From Gnetum montanum (lineage: Eukaryota; Streptophyta; Gnetopsida; Gnetales; Gnetaceae), in the NCBI GenBank assembly GCA_015680685.1, contig MNCI01000828.1, positions 21,271 through 85,270 of the forward strand: a stretch of 64,000 bases of DNA, in the 5' to 3' direction. Shown here piece after piece: positions 31,900 to 43,214 of this stretch; within the stretch, counting starts at the first letter, position 1; each line of letters starts with the position of its first letter. The notes beneath the pieces were generated by a model, which saw only the letters and a program-made list of their open reading frames with translations, did no database searches and was not told where the DNA came from. Position numbers and translations under genes: made by a program.

Positions 31900-33000
31900 T
31901 TACTTCAACAAGTGGCTTTACAAACTTTGAGAGATTTTCAATGAATCTTTTGTAGTACCCTATATGGCTAAGGAATGATCTCACATCCTTTCCTATTTGT
32001 GGCCTTTGAGTAATATTTAGGATTACTATAATCTTGTTTAGTTCTACCTTGATTCCTTTATAAGATACCTTATGTCCTAGAACTATGCTATCCTAGAGCA
32101 TTATGTGGCTTTTCTACTAATTGAGCTTCAAGTTTGCTTCAACACATCTTTTCAAAACTTACTCTAAGAGGTCTAACGCTTGCTTGAAATCAAGCCCATA
32201 TGTAGAAAAAATTGTCCATGCATACTTCAACTCCATTACCTATCTATTTTTAGAAGATATTAAGTACAAGTCTCTAGAAGGTGGTGAGAGCATTACACAA
32301 GCCAAATGGCATTTGCTTGTATGTGAACATTCCCCATGGACTAGTGAATGTCATTTTCTCTTGATCATATGGTGTAACATGGGTTTGATTGTATCTGTTG
32401 TATCCATCTAGGAAGCCATAATACTGATGTCTTATAATGGTATCTAGGACTTAATCAACAAATGACAATGAGAAATGGTCTTTGAATGTTTTCATGTTTA
32501 ACAATCAAAAAATCCATACAAATCCTCCACTTGTCACCCTTCTTTGAAACAATGACTAATGGACCAACCCATTTACTATCTATATTAGGATAGATGAACC
32601 CTTCTTTTAATAACTTTTTCAATTCCTATTTGACAACTTCCTTGAGCTATGGGTTCAATCTCCAATGAGGTTGGTGGCATGGTTTAACAACTAGATCAAG
32701 GTGGACTCACTATTGATAGATGTATGGATCGATGTCAATGATATCATAAGACCATGCAAATGCATTTGGTCATTTTTTCATCACTTCCAATAATTTCTTC
32801 TTCTATTCTTTATCAAGATTGACATTTATGATTGCTGATTTCTTATTATTAAGGAAAGCATATTTAAGTGCATCCAATAGGGCTTTTAGTTCTAGCACTT
32901 TTAATTCATATATTTTCAGTACTTCTAACTTTCCTTAGTCAATACCTTCTTCATATTATGACTTAGTGTAGGAAGGCTATTTTCATATGTATTCATCTGT
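31900..33000 (-). pseudogene. Reverse transcriptase remnant, copy E
   Basis: Decayed segments colinear with B and C: the KWVGPLVIVSKKGDKW-like and D.HFPL-FVD-like parts (32580-32440), the MTFTSPWGMFTYKQMPFGLC-like part (32355-32290), then the GHKVSYKGIKVELNKI-like connection (32090-32020) and SFLSHIGYYKRFIENLSKFV (31990-31915). Stops and shifts throughout; the FMDD region is near 32215. Confidence 0.7.
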
Positions 33001-33124
33001 TTCTTCAATGTAGGCACTTGTAATTTTTTCCATTGGTTCCATGCATATGTTTGACTTTGATTCTTCTTCATTGATTAGCCATTGGTGCCTTCTTATCTAG
33101 TGGTTGTCACATATATAGACACTG

Positions 33125-33376
33125 TTATACACACATATCTTCAATACATTTATTGCATGTTGTGATGACATCATGTCTTGTTGTCCAAATTCTCTGCATG
33201 CAATTGCACCCATTCTTACTATATGTAATACATGGAACTTTGTGCCTCTGAATTATCCTAGCTTCATCTTCCTTGGAAATTTCCAAGGAAAAGTCTCTAA
33301 TTCCTAACTTAGCATCCATGATGCTAAGCCATGCTCTTCCCATGATGATAGGAAATTCTCCTTTATTCTTCTTCAT
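33125..33376 (-). pseudogene. Protease-RT linker, copy E
   Basis: Open stretch reading KGEFPIIMGRAWLSIMDAKL, GIRDFSLEISKE and HKVPCITYSKNGCNCMQRIW. The same segment is in copy B (8335-8480) and copy C (45330-45165), fixing the pol order. Probably the end of the protease and the inter-domain region. Confidence 0.75.
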
Positions 33377-34128
33377 GTGGATGAATAAAAAAAAATCAGT
33401 AAGATAGGACTAGCCAGTTATGGTAGTAACTACATCTTCCACTTGTCCAAGTGGAATAATGATTGACTAGTCTGCTAGCTCTAATCATATGTTGCTTTTC
33501 TTTAGTGGAGGGAGATTTCAGACCATATACATATCTTGAAAAATAAGGTTAACTCCTAATGAAAAAATAAGGTTTATATCATGTTATTTGGAGAGAGACT
33601 AAAGGATTTCATGGATTTGTTCTTTGCTTAGGAAGTGCTTTTATTTGATTCAATGTGTGATTATTTATGTGAGCATGACAGTAGTCAGGTTTTTTTCCAC
33701 TGATATCAAAAGTATAGTGCTCTCTTGAGGACCTTATGTGGATGGAGTAGAGTTAGATGAAGTTCTCATTCTTCGAACCTTTTTTGGAATTGTCCTAGAA
33801 AAGGGATGTTTTCTAGATCCTGGTTCACTTGTTATCATATCCTCTTCTGTATTGATTTCCCTAGTAGCACTCTTTTTTTGTGGTTGTGTTGGCAATTGTC
33901 CTTGCATAACTAGCAGTGGTACTAGTGGTAATGGATTAGAAGCTTGATATGAGGGACCTATTGCTAGTTGAGATATGTAAGGATGAGGATCCATGTGTGA
34001 TGTTGTGGATCTATGATATTTAGGTAGATAATAGGGAGAGGAAGTATATACAGAAGTGTTTCTAACAAAGATAGGACATTTTACATAGAATTCATAGGGA
34101 TTTGATTGTCTATATGGATACTACTAGC

Positions 34129-36480
34129 TTAGTAATGACATTTCCCATGACTATGGTTGTTTCCACTATTGTTGTTATTATTCTTGCAACTGAGGATAAC
34201 CCTTGCTTGGATAGTATGATTGTTGATAGGTCTATCTAAAATTACCTTGTGGATAATATAATCACTTAGGCATTTGTTTCTTAATAAATTTTGGATTAAG
34301 TACATATGCCTCAAACTCTTGTAAGTGGGCCATGATAGGACAACATCTCTTAGGATGTTCATGTTGGAACACTTTGCAACTTCTAGTACTTCTAAGCTTG
34401 AGTCCATTACTTCCTCTACCATAGCAACTTTTCCTTTATTATTATAGTTATCATGTCCATTGTTCTTTTTCTTCTTTCTATCCTTATTTATATTGAAGCC
34501 AAGTTCAGTTCTTTCCCCTACTATCTTAAGTGCTATAGCAAATTTCTCATCCATGGAAACCCACATTTTGTCTACCTTTGTTCTAATATCACTTAGTGAT
34601 TTTTAAGTGGGTAGAGTCTTTTGCTAGAATGCATCTCCTAAAGTTTCTTCTTCTTGAATATTTCATATCCTAACATCTCTTTTTCTGATAGATGGATCTA
34701 TATTATATTTTTTAGTTGATTCTCTTTTTTAGCTCTTCTTCTTCTTTCGCCACTTGCTATATCAACCATTGGATTCAATGAAATTTCATCTTGGATAATC
34801 TGCCTTAGGCATACACTCCAATGGTTTCTCTTGTTTTTTTCCTTAGCCCATCAATGATATGCTGTGGTTGTTCTCTTTGAGAAAATCCATCGCTTGGGCA
34901 TCTATGTAATAATTAGTACCCGCTCATTACTACATTAAGAAATTTATGTGTTCCTTATTTCCATTGTTGGATCTATTTTCTTAAGTTTGATACTCTGGAA
35001 TAAGTTTGATATTTATCATTAAACATATCTAGCATGGTGCTCCATCTTTAGATTGATACAGGTCCTAAGAATCTATACTAGCTCTCTGCTTCCTTGATGA
35101 GTGTTCTAGGAAACAACTTTAGTTTTTCCTAATCATTCTCAATATTCTATAGGGCATAGGCATCATGGAAGGCCTGTAGATGGTGTTGTGGATATGCATT
35201 ATATTCACATTTAAAATTTGGAATATTATTTATGTCAAGTCACTTGATGCGACTATTCCTTAAATACCTAGTAGGAATATATACTGCTTCCTTGATGTTG
35301 ATCAAATCGCGAGTAGCTAATAGGAATTCTTCATAGTCTTCGAGTTTGTAAGCTCTGTTATAGTGGTGGCCCCTTTGATGCTCATTATGCTCTCTTCTTT
35401 CATATTTGATCCTTTCTCTTCTTTCTTCATGACATTCTTCTTCTTCATCATGATGTTTTCTTCTATTTGTATGTCTCTCATGATCTATTTTTCGTTCCTC
35501 ATTGTGATTCCTTAGTCTTTATTCTCTCTTATTAGAATCTATTAATGAATGTAAAGAAGATGGAGGAGTTGGAGAATGGTGCCAACTGATTCTCCTTCTG
35601 TGACTCTTTGATTCATCTCTTCTAGATCTATTAGAGATTTTAGGCCTTGAATTACTTCTAAGTTTAGAGCCCTCCTTCACGATGTCTTCATGACTATCTT
35701 CTTCTTCATCACAATGTCTTCTTCTATTTATATGTCTTCCATTATCTCTTTTTCTTTCCTCATCATAATCACTTAGTCTTCATTCTCTCTTGTTAGAATC
35801 TATTGATGAATGTGAGGAAGAAGATGGAGGAGTTGGAGAACAGTGCTGGCTAGTTCTCCTTCTATGACTCTTTGATTCATCTCTTCTGGATCTATTAGAG
35901 ATCTTAGGCCTTGAATTCCTCCTAAGTCTAGAGTTATCCTTAATTCTTCCAAGGCTGAATGTAGCTTTATTTTGATGGGATCTTCAATGCAAATTACTAG
36001 TGTCTAAGAATGAGATCAATGACTATGATAGGATTTTTCAGCTTGGAATGAAGCATCTTCTCTTGCTTCCAAGACGATTATCTATGATGCCTTCTTCCAT
36101 TTATCTTGTTCATATCTTACCTCCATAATGAAATTCCTTTTTTATTAAGCCTCTCTTGGCTAATATGGCCTAGTTATGATTTTAGTAACTTGATATCCTT
36201 CTTGCACATTTCCAAGATTTGACCTCATGAGGGCTACTTAAAGCATTGATGATGCTAAATATTTAGGTGAAAAGATAATATTACCTTATAAGTCTCTTCA
36301 TTTTAGTTGTTCATCCTAGTGAGAAATGAATGTAAAAATAGAATAATATGGGTCAATATGAGCATATGAAATTCTTGTTTGCATTGGTACACTCTAATAT
36401 TCTTCATTACAATCTCTATCATGACTTTTATTAAGATCAATAACAGCTAGAGATTTCACTTTAGTTGTAGAAGCAATTTT
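34129..36480 (-). pseudogene. gag remnant, copy E
   Basis: C-terminal gag is the frame from 34566 (MWVSMDEKFAIALKIVGERT, a Lys/Asn-rich stretch, CSNMNILRDVVLSWPTYKSL). The capsid region (about 34870-35260) keeps decayed LKLFPRTLIKEAES and HHLQAFHDAYAL-like segments. The basic linker (35300-35940) contains an internal tandem duplication of about 240 bp. The N-terminal ..HPYYSIFTFISH.DEQLK motif lies near 36300-36360. Cannot be translated intact. Confidence 0.7.
35438..35940 (-). repeat. Tandem duplication in the gag linker of copy E
   Basis: Two units, about 35438-35677 and 35698-35940, share long stretches (CTCTTTGATTCATCTCTTCT; GATGGAGGAGTTGGAGAA; TTAGGCCTTGAATT). Related copies A and F have this segment once (F: about 61260-61510), so the duplication is specific to E. 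Confidence 0.75.
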
Positions 36481-36619
36481 AGTTTTTTTTTACACTTAAG
36501 TGTGTATTTTTTAAGAAATTATTCTAAGTATGAAAGATATACTTGATGATACTTGATACAATAAACTTTGTAAAATCAACTAACTAGTAAACATTAACAC
36601 ATCTCAACAACAACACCAA

Positions 36620-37235
36620 TGATGAGTGGTTGGGTATTCCAACACTCAACCATACAAGTCACAAGTGTTCATGCATTGTAATTCATGGATGGAAAATATC
36701 AGTATACTAGTGAGTTGATATTAAGTTCATGATTTTTATCTTCCCACTTAAAGTTAGTGAGATTCAAAGCATATGATTTAACTTTGGTATATGATAAACT
36801 AATGTTGACTGGCTCTTAATACGGCTAAATGTAAACATGAGGAAATAATTATAGCTTCTAATTCTAAGTATAATGAAAATTTAAATTTATTCTATCCTAT
36901 GGAAACAAGCACCTGTTCTTGGTTTTCTGTTTACCAAGTAACTTTACTATTGAGTGAATCAAGCAAAATCACTACTGGGTTATGAAACAATTACACTTTA
37001 CGCTCAAAACCAATCATACCTATTCAGCTTACTAATAAACATTGGAATAGTAAATGACTTAGTAAATGTAATCAACATAGAAAAATAAAACTATGTTCAC
37101 TAATATGCTACAATGATGAAGAACAATCACAATCTTTATTTTCATTCATGAATTATGTCCAGGAATAATCCACTCGAAAAAAATTCTGTGCAACTGTAAT
37201 TCATCATACTATGGACATTCACTCCAACTCTAACT
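36620..37235 (-). repeat. 5' LTR of copy E, U3 lost
   Basis: Inner end TGATGAGTGGTTGGG (36620) abuts a primer-site relic. Similarity to the F LTR (62170 onward) runs to about 37235 (TCACTCCAACTCTAACTATA), where F continues into TATA box and U3 but E changes to SINE-containing DNA. The promoter part is therefore missing. Confidence 0.7.
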
Positions 37236-37269
37236 ATATGAAATCAAAATATAATAATTTCACTAAGTT

Positions 37270-37440
37270 TCATCAATTAGCCAATGTTTCACTAAGCACA
37301 ACTTGTTGGATAATTAGTAAAGGTACTAGGTTCAAACCCTAGTACTAGCACCTTAGGCATGCTAACGTATAGGTATTGTTCCAAGCATATTGAAAGAGAG
37401 TGTGTGTGTATCGAAAATAAAAATTTATTTTATTTTATTT
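37270..37440 (+). repeat. tRNA-like SINE candidate with intact T-arm
   Basis: ATTAGCCAATGTTTCACTAA (A-box-like) and CTAGGTTCAAACCCTAG (B box; stem CTAGG/CCTAG around TTCAAAC like a tRNA T-arm) are spaced as in a pol III promoter. A GTGTGTGT run and an AT-rich tail follow. Only one copy in the window. Confidence 0.45.
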
Positions 37441-37500
37441 CTTTTATTTTTAAAAGTAAGAGGTAATATTAGAACCAAAACTATGTGTATCCCTAACAAC

Positions 37501-37630
37501 AGTGAGGTGTTAGCCTAGTGGTAAAGTTCTTAATTTTGAAGCACCAAGTTATGGGTTCTATTTTGATTCTAGGTAATGCTAGATTATAAAGTTCTAATTT
37601 AACTATATTTCTTGTGGATAAGTATTATTT
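37501..37630 (+). repeat. tRNA-derived SINE, family 1
   Basis: GTGAGGTGTTAGCCTAGTGG, a B-box-like TATGGGTTCTATTTTG, and tail TATTTCTTGTGGATAAGTATT. Truncated before CCAACACC and directly followed by the head of another copy (37642-37690, ACTATTAGCCTAATGG). Confidence 0.65.
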
Positions 37631-37699
37631 TAAAAAATATTCAATGAACTATTAGCCTAATGGTAAGACTCTTTATTTAAAACTTATTTAAAACTTTTA

Positions 37700-37820
37700 T
37701 AACTCAAGACTATCTACTAGAATCAAACTCATAACTTAGATTTTTCAACTATTTACTAGAATCAAACCTATAAATTGGATTTTTCAAACTAAGAGTCTTA
37801 CCACTAGGCTAACACCTCAT
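37700..37820 (-). repeat. tRNA-derived SINE, family 1, inverted copies
   Basis: Minus strand begins ATGAGGTGTTAGCCTAGTGG at 37820 and has a B-box-like TATAGGTTTGATTCTAG. A second tail-like unit (AGTTTGATTCTAGTAG) lies just beyond, suggesting a partial duplication. Confidence 0.6.
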
Positions 37821-37882
37821 TTTTATGCTAAAAGTTATATTTTATCATTGCATGTGTCCATAAATATAAATATTTAACTAAC

Positions 37883-38024
37883 AATGAGGTGTTAGCCTAG
37901 TGATATGGGCTTTGACCTCGTAACCCCATGTCATAGGTTCAATTCTACCATGTGCACTAAGTTATAAAATTTCTTAAATCTTAGGGTGTACCTACATTTC
38001 AATTATTTCAAGTTCCAACAGCCC
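37883..38024 (+). repeat. tRNA-derived SINE, family 1, full-length subfamily copy
   Basis: ATGAGGTGTTAGCCTAGTGA, ATAGGTTCAATTCTACC (B box), AGGGTGTACCTACATTTC and a GTTCCAACAGCCCC end. Closest to the copy at 3609. Confidence 0.65.
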
Positions 38025-38149
38025 CTATAGATATAAACTTATCAAAATGGTCTAAATAGTATTTGGTATTGCTAATGTGAGGGGTAACAAAACTAAAACA
38101 ATTGGATTATAAACATTGAGTAGAGGGGGTTTAGAGTTTAAAATATTTT

Positions 38150-38272
38150 TTTAACAATATTCATCCCTAAGACATATAGTCAAATTACAACTTGATAACT
38201 CAAAATTGCCAAGTAGAATCAAATCCATAACTTGGAGTGACCAAATCAAGAATCTTACTAGTAGCCTAATAC
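38150..38272 (-). repeat. tRNA-derived SINE, family 1, decayed
   Basis: Minus strand: TATTAGGCTACTAGTAAGAT (A-box region) and AGTTATGGATTTGATTCTAC (B box). Many changes. Confidence 0.5.
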
Positions 38273-38277
38273 ATATA

Positions 38278-38430
38278 AACACATCCCAAGGCATATAGCC
38301 AACATAATACATTAAAATAATTACAAGAAAATGTAATGATATATCAAGTATGATTTAAACTAGTAATCCATTACATAGAAATATTTGTCAAATAATAAGC
38401 TAACCACTTGAGCCACCTCTCAATAACATT
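38278..38430 (-). repeat. tRNA-derived SINE, family 2
   Basis: Minus strand: AGTGGTTAGCTTATTATTTG (A box) and CTAGTTTAAATCATACTTGA (B box), with tail TATGCCTTGGGATGTG. Aligns with the 2877-3062 copy. Confidence 0.55.
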
Positions 38431-38449
38431 TTCTATCTATAATACATAA

Positions 38450-38712
38450 CAAGGTGTTAGTGTAGTGGCAAGAGTCAAGGGTGTTGGAACCTGAAACATT
38501 TTTTTAACAATGCTTTCCCCTAAGACATATAGTTAAATTAGAACTTCATAACTCTATATTACCCACTGAATTAAGTTGGAGTTACTAAATTAAGAGTCTT
38601 AATATTAGGCTAACACATTATCACAATGGCAAGAGTCTTGATTTGAAAGCTTCAAATTATGAGTTTAATTCTAGTAAGCATAGCTAGCCTATAGAGTTAT
38701 ATTTTTTCTATA
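38450..38712. repeat. Three further SINE family 1 fragments
   Basis: Plus fragment 38450-38500 (AAGGTGTTAGTGTAGTGGCA), minus copy about 38505-38622 (head AGGCTAACAC complement; tail CCCTAAGACATATAG), plus fragment 38622-38712 (ATGGCAAGAGTCTTGATTTG). Alternating orientation suggests repeated insertion into a preferred site. Confidence 0.5.
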
Positions 38713-38764
38713 TGTGTTAAAGGGTAAATATTGTTAACAAAACATTTAGATTTTAGCACCATTT

Positions 38765-39130
38765 TCAGGACTCAAGAAAGGATATACTATGGATCCATAA
38801 AACCATTTGTAAGCCTTCCATAATGCTTGTGCCCTACAAAATATCAAGAGCAAGTAGTAGAAGCTAAAACTATTTCCAAGAATACTTAGTAAAGAAGTTA
38901 AAAGTTGGTATAGATCATTGGAACGTAATTCCATTTACAGATGAAATATAATATTGAAGTTTTTAAATGATAACTAACAAATCTATTTATTAGTTTTCAA
39001 ATTCAAGAAATAGATTCAAAATTAGAAGCAAGAAATACATGAATCACTTGATGTAGCCTTGGGTAGGTATTACTTACCATTGCAAAAATGGCCAACTCAT
39101 GGCTTCTCCTAGAAAGAGTAGCTACATCAC
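38765..39130 (+). pseudogene. gag scrap beside copy C
   Basis: Plus-strand decayed frame reads AFHNACALQNIKS, KLKLFPRILSKEVKSWYRSL, then SLDVALGRYYLPLQKWPTHG and LHHM, matching the capsid part of Athila gag. Remainder of an older element; the piece beyond copy C was not found on its other side. An apparent minus-strand frame here is an artefact of this gag. Confidence 0.7.
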
Positions 39131-39202
39131 ATGAAACTTGAGCAATTTCTTTAATAGTATTATCAGATCTTAGAAAATATATCATAAAATATCATCACTA
39201 GT

Positions 39203-40047
39203 TGATGAGCGGTGAGGTACCCCCACGCTCAACCATACAAATACGAGTGTTACGTGCGATCCAGTTGAACTCCAAGGACTAAGTGCTTATGCACCTTCAT
39301 AGAACAAGGATGGGTTAGACGAACATTTTCTTTGCAAGCTTACTCGTATGGTGTGATTGTATGGTTAAGTAAACTTGAGGTATATGATTTTTATGCTTTT
39401 TATGTTGTATTTCCTGGTGCTAAAGAGGGAAGAAGTGAATTAATTGAATAACAAATTTAATTTAACTAATCAGCTAGGTCCTAACTAGTCCTAACACTAG
39501 CATCCATTCCCACTTTCCATACACATCCTGAACCAGTGTAACACTACTGGGATTACCAAATGCTAATCATTACTAGGTTCCCAAGTGTTCCACGCATGCT
39601 CGAAGTGGTCATATTGAGTGTGCTTACTTGTGAAAACTAATGAATCAATAAAAGAAACATTAATTAACTAATGAAAGCATTAAAGAATTGTAATTAACAT
39701 TAAGGGTAAGAAATGAACTATTCTAAATGCTACAAGGTTTATCACAAAGTTCATCTTTATTTCTAGACACAATGTGTGCTTAGGTACACAATGCTCAAAT
39801 AAATATCTATTCACTTTATGACTCCTACTACAGGCACTCAGAAATAATTCTAACTCTAAGAAGGAAAAACTACAGGGGTTTAGGTAAGGGACTAAGAACT
39901 AATGCTAGAAGAAAGTGTGCTTGCCTCTTATTTATAGGCAACGAGACAGGTCTTGACATCAAATGTCTGATATCGCTTGGCAAGATCTGATATCGTGGAC
40001 CCAATATCGCTGACCCAATATTGTGGCCCCAATATCGTGGCTCATCA
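39203..40047 (-). repeat. 3' LTR of copy C
   Basis: 845 bp, minus strand TGATGAGCC to ACCGCTCATCA. GATATCG-like units at 39958-40045; TATA box (tatttata, 39929-39936) between ttgcct (39921-39926) and aggcaa (39936-39941). The adjacent polypurine tract ATTGTGGGGGTA (minus) is at 40048-40059. Confidence 0.92.
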
Positions 40048-42000
40048 TACCCCCACAATTGAATGAAAACTTGTCCTTGAGTCCCTTACAAAATATTGGG
40101 AAGGTATAGAATTATTGACTGAATGACAATTGACAGTGACATGGGATGACCGACTCAAAGTGCCTAGTGAATGGATCGACAAACATATTACAGCATTGGT
40201 GTTCATAACCATTGTGGTGAACACTATACATAGATGACATCCAAACCCTCATTTGATAGCTTGAAGAGAGAGAGAAAAAAAATGAGGCACGTTGCTACCG
40301 ATGTTGAAACTATGCACCCCATTGTTCATCCATAGCCACATGACCAAACTGGTTCCTTGCGTAAACGCTCTAGCTCTAGTCCATCCTGAGTGCTTCCTCC
40401 TGTCCCAATCCATTATTCATGTAATTGCCATCTGCACACAACACAATCACAAATCAGCAAGGGTAGATAAAACCTAATGTAACTGATACCTTGCCTCAAT
40501 GTAAAGCATATTGGCTAGGTTGTGTGTATGGTAGATACTGGGTTAGAGGTTTATGACTAATAACTACCCAAGGTGTAGGGGTAAGATAAGTATGGAATGG
40601 AAAAATTTGTGACAGGGCCCCCACGACTAAGAGCAAACCTCCAGTAGCAATAAGATGGAAAACTTTAAAGAACAAGAAGGATAAGAGAAATAACAACGGT
40701 CAAGCCAATAAAACAAAAGCAAAAATGGATGTCATTAATGAGGTGAATGAGAAATAGTTGATTGCAAGAAATGTTTAAGGGAAAGGTCTTAACAATTGCA
40801 CTAAAAAGGAATGCCAGTGGGTCCTCCCCAAAGTAGGCCCATGCCCTTAATGCCCTAACAAACCTACAAATCAAAGAGTCCGTAGGCTCTTAGAATGACA
40901 TATGGAAACAATGGTTAAGAATTTACCCATAAGAGTTTTACCGTAGAATAGCAGTGTGTCAACCAAGATATAAACTCATCATAAAATTGGCAATGAGGTG
41001 GAATGTGGAAAGCAATTTGGAAAGAGAGGAGAGAATGGAATGAAATCCCAAAATTAAGGTGGTGTAAAGTCCCTTATGTAATATGTGGTTAAGGTGACTT
41101 AATAAAATTCTGTCCAAATCTAGATTCAAACTAACCACTTCCAATGATCTTGCATCAATACACTTGGCCAATACATCCTCCTAAAGCAGCAAGAATACTT
41201 CTACAAAGTAACTACCATTACAACAAGAAAAGAATAGAAGAGTAGAAAGCAAGAAAGGGCCTTAGTTAGCGAGAACCTTCAGGCATGGGTAACATGTCTT
41301 TCCAGTGCCATAACTAGTGCTTGTAGCCCATGTTCCTTTATTATGTCTAAGGGGTGTGCTTTGAATTCCTACCAATTTTTTTTGTGAGAACCACACCATG
41401 CAAAGACTTATTTGATTTAGTCAACTTCTTGATATATTAGTCGATAATAGAATGGTAGAGGACTTTATGAAAAACATCCAAGTACCCAAAAGAATAACCA
41501 ACACAAATGCATGGAATCCCCTTGAGGTCACATCCTTTTCCATCCATTTGAATCTTTCCTTGGTTCGAAGAGTACTAAGGCACCAATTCATTAATAAGTT
41601 TACTTAGAAAAGGGACAATACATTTCCAAAACAAGGGAGACCATAGAGTTGCATGGATAATTGGGTGACGTGGACTCATTGCCTATTTTATCAAAAGAAA
41701 TCATATCTCAGCATCAACATTGAAAGTTAAAGGTAAAAACCAAACATTAGTAATCAACACCATTATAATACAACCCACCATCGTGAGCACTTATTATATA
41801 ACAAGTAAGAATAAATCAAACAAAGAAATAGTAAAAATTTTAACGTTTGTGTAAAACAAAAATAAGTAAAGAGGAAAAATGTGTAAAATAAAAATATGTA
41901 AAACAAAAAAGGAGAAGGAACCGAGGGCTTAAAATGGTTAGCATTGGTGGCCATCTCCCCCACAACTAAGTTGGAATAAGGCAATTTGAAATAAGGAGCA
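40048..42000 (-). other. Post-pol non-coding region of copy C
   Basis: From integrase outward: ggccatctcccccacaacta (41949-41968, minus strand TTGTGGGGGAGATGGCC), T-rich spacer (minus) at 41800-41940, A-loop hairpin (41349-41406), conserved block with ACATGTTACCCATGCCTGAA (41278-41299), CTCCCCAAAGTAGG (40825), splice-acceptor-like TTGTGTGCAG before ATG (40429-40441), then an ORF3 scar and the purine tract. No credible ORF. Confidence 0.7.
40429..40445 (-). promoter_or_regulatory. Splice-acceptor-like site with ATG, copy C
   Basis: Minus strand TTGTGTTGTGTGCAG then ATGGCAATTAC; AG at 40433-40432 and ATG at 40431-40429. Same context as the ORF3 start of copy D. The frame after it closes within a few codons, so ORF3 is lost here. 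Confidence 0.55.
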
Positions 42001-43010
42001 AGGTTGTCCACCAATAGAGGTAGTATTGGTATTGACTATTTTAGGCTCATGGAAGGGTATGATTTTCTAGATGTTGACCAGTAATTTCTTATTTGGGCTT
42101 TTAGGTTTATAGATCATCATGACCCCTGAAGGAAAAGTTTCATGAATGATATAAGGTCCTTCTCACAACATTTGAAATTTAGTTTGTTATGGTACATGTG
42201 TGGGATTCCAATAAAGAACCTTATCTCCTAATTGGTATTTGACTTTCTTAATTTTTAGGTCATGATGTTGTTTATTAAAGACTTTATGCAATTCATTAGA
42301 TGACAAGGTGGCTAATCGGTTCTCATCTAGCAAGTTAAGGTTCATTAACCGTTCTTTTTGTGCTAGATTGAGGTCAAGGTTAAGGTTGCATGCTGTGGAT
42401 AATGTACAGAGCTCCACTTGAATAGGAAGCATCAAAAGTTTACCGTACTCTAACTCATAGGGAGAGTAGCCTATAGGGAGTTTCCATGTGGAGCGATATG
42501 CCCAAAGAGCATCATTCAGCTTGGTGCTCCAATCTTTTCTATATTTGCTAATGGTTTGTGTTAATGTTTTTGTGATCTCCCTATTGGTGACTTTGGCTTG
42601 ACCATTTTCTTGAGGATGATATGGTGTAGTCAGTTTATGCTCAACTCCTAAGCGTTGCATTAACTTTTGAAAAGTTGCACCTATGAAATGTGTACCATTG
42701 TCAGAAATAAGTGCACAAGGCATGCCAAATCTGTTTACGATTTGTTGTTGAACAAATCGTGCAACGGTAGATGATGTACATCCATAACAGCAACTGCTTC
42801 TACCCACTTTGTGAAATAGTCAATGACAACAACAATGTAGGCTTTTCCATTAGACATTAGTGTGAGAGGCCCCATAAAATCAATACCCCATATGTTGAAG
42901 GGTTCTAGGGGTTGAATCCATTTTTTTGGACCCTCCATTCTAGCAGTCATTCCCCCATCGCATTGGCAACGCTCACAAGATTGGATGAAGTAATGAGCAT
43001 TCCATAACAA
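41990..43010 (-). pseudogene. Integrase, copy C
   Basis: Two overlapping frames. 43010-42735: SCERCQCDGGMTA (zinc CX2C), NIWGIDFMGPLTLMSNGKAY (first Asp). 42807-42187: NRFGMPCALISDNGTHFIGA (second Asp), then NGQAKVTNREI where the catalytic Glu (NGQAE in intact relatives) is Lys. It continues DWSTKLNDALWAYRSTWKLP, YELEYGKLL, a long C-terminal helix region and LGDKVLYWNPTHVP. The one-base shift between frames plus Glu-to-Lys make it inactive. Confidence 0.9.
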
Positions 43011-43214
43011 TGTAGGCCAATAATATCCTACAAGTAATATTTTTATGGCTATTCGTCTCCCAGCATAATGATCCCCACAAGGGCCCTCATGAGCATCTTG
43101 GAGAACTCACAATTTATCTACATCAAGAACACACCATCGAACCAAGCCATCTAAACATACCTTATAAAGGTGTCCATTGATTTCCATAAAATATTTGGCT
43201 CGGTGAAGAAACTA

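Larger units (their letters stand above)
26400..37235 (-). mobile_element. Athila-like Ty3/gypsy LTR retrotransposon, copy E (old, incomplete ends)
   Basis: Minus-strand order: truncated 5' LTR (37235 to 36620), primer-site region, gag (about 36480-34129), protease (33750-33400), protease-RT linker (33376-33125), RT (33000-31900), RNase H (31780-31259), integrase (31100-30050), T-rich spacer (29960-29760), conserved post-pol block and ORF3 remnant (27637-27170). No 3' LTR could be delimited; the left boundary is approximate. A GATATC-containing segment at 28280-28357 with a TATA-like TATTTATA resembles an LTR U3 but no border is clear. More decayed than B, C and D. Confidence 0.8.

Noticed and set aside
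37501-38712. CRISPR-like array of repeats
   Set aside because: Spacing is irregular, orientation alternates, units are diverged tRNA-like sequences and the DNA is eukaryotic.
39003-39185. Minus-strand 60-codon frame ending before a perfect donor GTAAGTAA, looking like a host exon
   Set aside because: The plus strand here is decayed gag (GRYYLPLQKWPTHG, LHHM), in line with the gag scrap from 38765; the donor match is chance.
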